From Lachnospiraceae bacterium UBA4380 (GTDB lineage Bacteria; Bacillota; Clostridia; Lachnospirales; Lachnospiraceae), in NCBI GenBank assembly GCA_002390025.1, contig DGRU01000114.1:1-7107 (forward strand): DNA of 7,107 nt, given 5' to 3'. The position numbers were made by a program, and so were the translations under genes. The first letter of the stretch is position 1; every line of letters begins with the position of its first letter. Under the pieces are notes generated by a model that saw only the letters and a program-made list of their open reading frames with translations, had not been told where the DNA came from and made no database searches. Below, piece after piece: positions 5,801-7,107 of this stretch.

Positions 5801-6361
5801 ATGAAATACGACTACATCAGCAATCTTGTTGACAAGCTGAAGAGAAAATACAGGACAGATGACCTATGGCAGCTTTGCAGCGCCATGAAGGTCATCATAA
5901 ACCCGGTGCCGATGGGGAAAGGAAGCACTGCAGTCAAAGGCTTTTTCATCCGCAGTGCCAGAATGAAGGTCATCACTATAAACAGCGATCTGCCGGAGAT
6001 CGTCCAGCGCTATATACTGGCACATGAGCTGGGGCATGCTGTCCTGCACGGCAGCAGCGGCTTCAGCACCTTCCACGACACCGCGCTATATGACGAAAGC
6101 TCCGCGGCAGAAAAGGAGGCAAACCTCTTTGCGGCAGAGCTTTTGATGGATGACGAAAAAGTACTCGAGGAGATCAACAATGACAGCACCTTCTTTACGG
6201 CCGCCGCCATACTCAATGTTCCCATGGAACTTCTGGATTTCAAGTTCCGCATGATGAAGTGGAAGGGATATAAGCTGGTCGAACCGCCGGTCACTTCCCG
6301 GAGCGATTTTCTGAAGGATGTCCCTATCCCGGAAAGCCACGACGAAGATTTCTTTTTTTAA
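5801..6361 (+). CDS. ImmA/IrrE-family zinc metallopeptidase
   Basis: A 186-residue cytoplasmic protease of the ImmA/IrrE (COG2856) family. The zinc site is complete: HELGH at 75-79 supplies His75, Glu76 and His79, and EKEANLFAAELLM (104-116) supplies the downstream glutamate, most likely Glu106. The N-terminal 60 residues resemble the usual leader fold (VIINPVPM, then GFFIRSARMKVITIN). The C-terminus is acidic and ends in DEDFFF. Known relatives cleave a partner XRE repressor after DNA damage (ImmA on ImmR, IrrE on DdrO), so the XRE protein encoded just upstream is the natural substrate. The start has a strong AGGAGGG (5787-5793) seven bases upstream. The 178-base gap after xre contains the 72-bp palindrome and no clear promoter, so expression probably depends on the xre promoter. 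Damage sensing is inferred, not seen. Confidence 0.9.
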   Translation: MKYDYISNLVDKLKRKYRTDDLWQLCSAMKVIINPVPMGKGSTAVKGFFIRSARMKVITINSDLPEIVQRYILAHELGHAVLHGSSGFSTFHDTALYDESSAAEKEANLFAAELLMDDEKVLEEINNDSTFFTAAAILNVPMELLDFKFRMMKWKGYKLVEPPVTSRSDFLKDVPIPESHDEDFFF

Positions 6362-6613
6362 CAGGCTCGATCTGCTTTATGGTGACTCCCTTTTTCACGA
6401 GGAAAACCCGGTTGGAAATCTGCGCACAGTGTTTAGCAATCAGGCAATCGTTGATATTTTGGGCACAAAAAAGGAACCGGTGCACAGACAGACACTGAAC
6501 GTGTTGTCTATGCATCGGCTCCCATTGCCCGTATTCACCTCCAATCAGGTGAAGGATATTATTCTGTTCTCAAAAACTTCCTTTTTGAGGAATAGGTTTG
6601 GACTGAATATAAA
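6362..6613. other. Spacer between convergent genes, no supported gene
   Basis: This 252-base stretch is more AT-rich than its neighbours. A plus-strand frame runs through it but lacks a ribosome site and recognisable domain. Another frame stays open to a TAG at 6591-6593 and ends in a plausible-looking SGEGYYSVLKNFLFEE, so a decayed gene end is possible. Two hairpins are present: TTCACCT/AGGTGAA (6534-6553) and CTCAAAAA/TTTTTGAG (6569-6589). Confidence 0.4.
6534..6589. terminator. Possible terminators for the convergent genes
   Basis: A seven-base stem TTCACCT/AGGTGAA with a six-base loop (6534-6553) is followed on the plus strand by a T-rich but interrupted tract. An eight-base stem CTCAAAAA/TTTTTGAG with a five-base loop (6569-6589) is symmetrical and lies about 24 bases past the stop of the minus-strand oxidoreductase gene. 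Both are weaker than a typical intrinsic terminator, but their position between convergent genes is right. Confidence 0.4.
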
Positions 6614-7107
6614 TCAGTCAAGTGTCAGCAGTTCATTCTTGAGGAAGGACTCCTTGCAGGCATAGGCGACTCTGGTAGCCTTTGTGCCGTCGTAGACATT
6701 GGGCTCAGCAGCCTGTCCCTTGGCGACATAATCACAGAAGACTTCCATCTCGGTGATGTAGGCATCGTGCCAGCGGCTGACGAAGTCCTGGAAGCACTCG
6801 TGGCAGACGCCGTGCTCGCTGAGGACCTCTACCAGAGAGGAAGAAGGAGTCGCACCGATCCTGAGTGTTCCGTGTGTACCGACGATCTCGGTCTCAACAG
6901 CGGAGCCGTGAGCAGCTGTCCTGCCGGCGAACATGAATGCCATAGCGTCGTTCTCGCACTGCATCAGGCAGGATACGTTGTCGCCGTCATCCCAATCCTT
7001 GAACTGCGGGAACTCGAAGCAGCCGCCGATTGCCCAGATCTTCTTGGGCTCGGAACCGGTGAGCCAGCGGATCAGGTCGATATCATGGATGGACATATCG
7101 ATGAACT
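6614..7107 (-). CDS. Gfo/Idh/MocA-family oxidoreductase, partial (N-terminus beyond window)
   Basis: The C-terminal 164 or so residues of an NAD(P)-dependent sugar or polyol dehydrogenase, open to the window edge. The first visible residues, FIDMSIHDIDLIRWLTGSEP, match the family segment in which Asp and His four residues apart (IDMSIH) belong to the catalytic site, as in inositol 2-dehydrogenase. A beta-sheet-rich C-terminal domain follows (KKIWAIGG, DNVSCLMQCENDAMAFMFAGR, VETEIVGTHGTLRIG) and a final helix (MEVFCDYVAKGQAAEPNVYDGTKATRVAYACKESFLKN). Inositol dehydrogenase is the best-known close match in style, but many sugars are used by this family, so the substrate is left open. The missing N-terminal part would be the Rossmann cofactor-binding domain. 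An internal ATG at 7096 is not the start. The gene is convergent with the peptidase gene and appears unrelated to the repair module. Confidence 0.9.
   Translation of the reverse strand, partial: FIDMSIHDIDLIRWLTGSEPKKIWAIGGCFEFPQFKDWDDGDNVSCLMQCENDAMAFMFAGRTAAHGSAVETEIVGTHGTLRIGATPSSSLVEVLSEHGVCHECFQDFVSRWHDAYITEMEVFCDYVAKGQAAEPNVYDGTKATRVAYACKESFLKNELLTLD

Noticed and set aside
6318..6665. A 115-codon plus-strand frame across the end of the peptidase gene and the spacer
   Set aside because: It starts inside the peptidase gene without a ribosome site and overlaps the end of the convergent oxidoreductase gene; no domain is recognisable.
1..7107. CRISPR arrays, tRNA or rRNA genes, integrase or transposase genes
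   Set aside because: None was seen; the repeats present are a single palindrome and short motifs.

Overview
The window looks like chromosomal DNA of a moderately GC-rich Bacillota bacterium, most likely a clostridium of the Lachnospiraceae type. The reasons are strong AGGAG-type ribosome sites, a TTG start, an NhaC-type antiporter, a UvrX/YqjW-like Y-family polymerase followed by a YolD protein, and an XRE/ImmA pair. This placement rests on gene content and style, not on a marker gene.

Layout. The left end (1-716, minus) is the N-terminal two thirds or so of a LacI-family regulator that starts at TTG and runs off the window. A 435-base spacer (717-1151) holds a candidate lacI promoter, a short motif repeated three times at exactly 42-base spacing, and an intrinsic terminator. 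Next comes an NhaC-type Na+/H+ antiporter (1152-2459, minus). A divergent spacer (2460-2916) carries signals for both directions. To the right, on the plus strand, lie a Y-family translesion polymerase (2917-4362), a YolD-like protein (4458-5039), a small XRE repressor (5194-5622) and an ImmA/IrrE-type zinc peptidase (5801-6361). A nearly perfect 72-bp palindrome overlaps the xre stop codon and separates xre from the peptidase gene. The right end (6614-7107, minus) is the C-terminal part of a Gfo/Idh/MocA oxidoreductase, convergent with the peptidase gene.

How the genes may work together. The four plus-strand genes look like one self-contained damage-response module. The umuC-like gene and the xre gene each have a promoter with a perfect TTGACA box and a 17-base spacer. 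Exactly 10 bases past each -10 box, both carry the same element (AAAGTTCCA core; 23 of 32 positions identical). This places a shared operator over both transcription starts. XRE repressors paired with ImmA/IrrE peptidases (ImmR/ImmA of ICEBs1, DdrO/IrrE of Deinococcus) are inactivated by cleavage under DNA damage. The inferred circuit is that the XRE protein represses its own gene and the polymerase-yolD operon, and the peptidase relieves this without LexA. No canonical GAAC-N4-GTTC LexA box was seen at either promoter. The sequence shows the shared element and the gene pair; the circuit is inference.

The flanking LacI regulator, antiporter and oxidoreductase appear to be separate transcription units with no evident link to the module.
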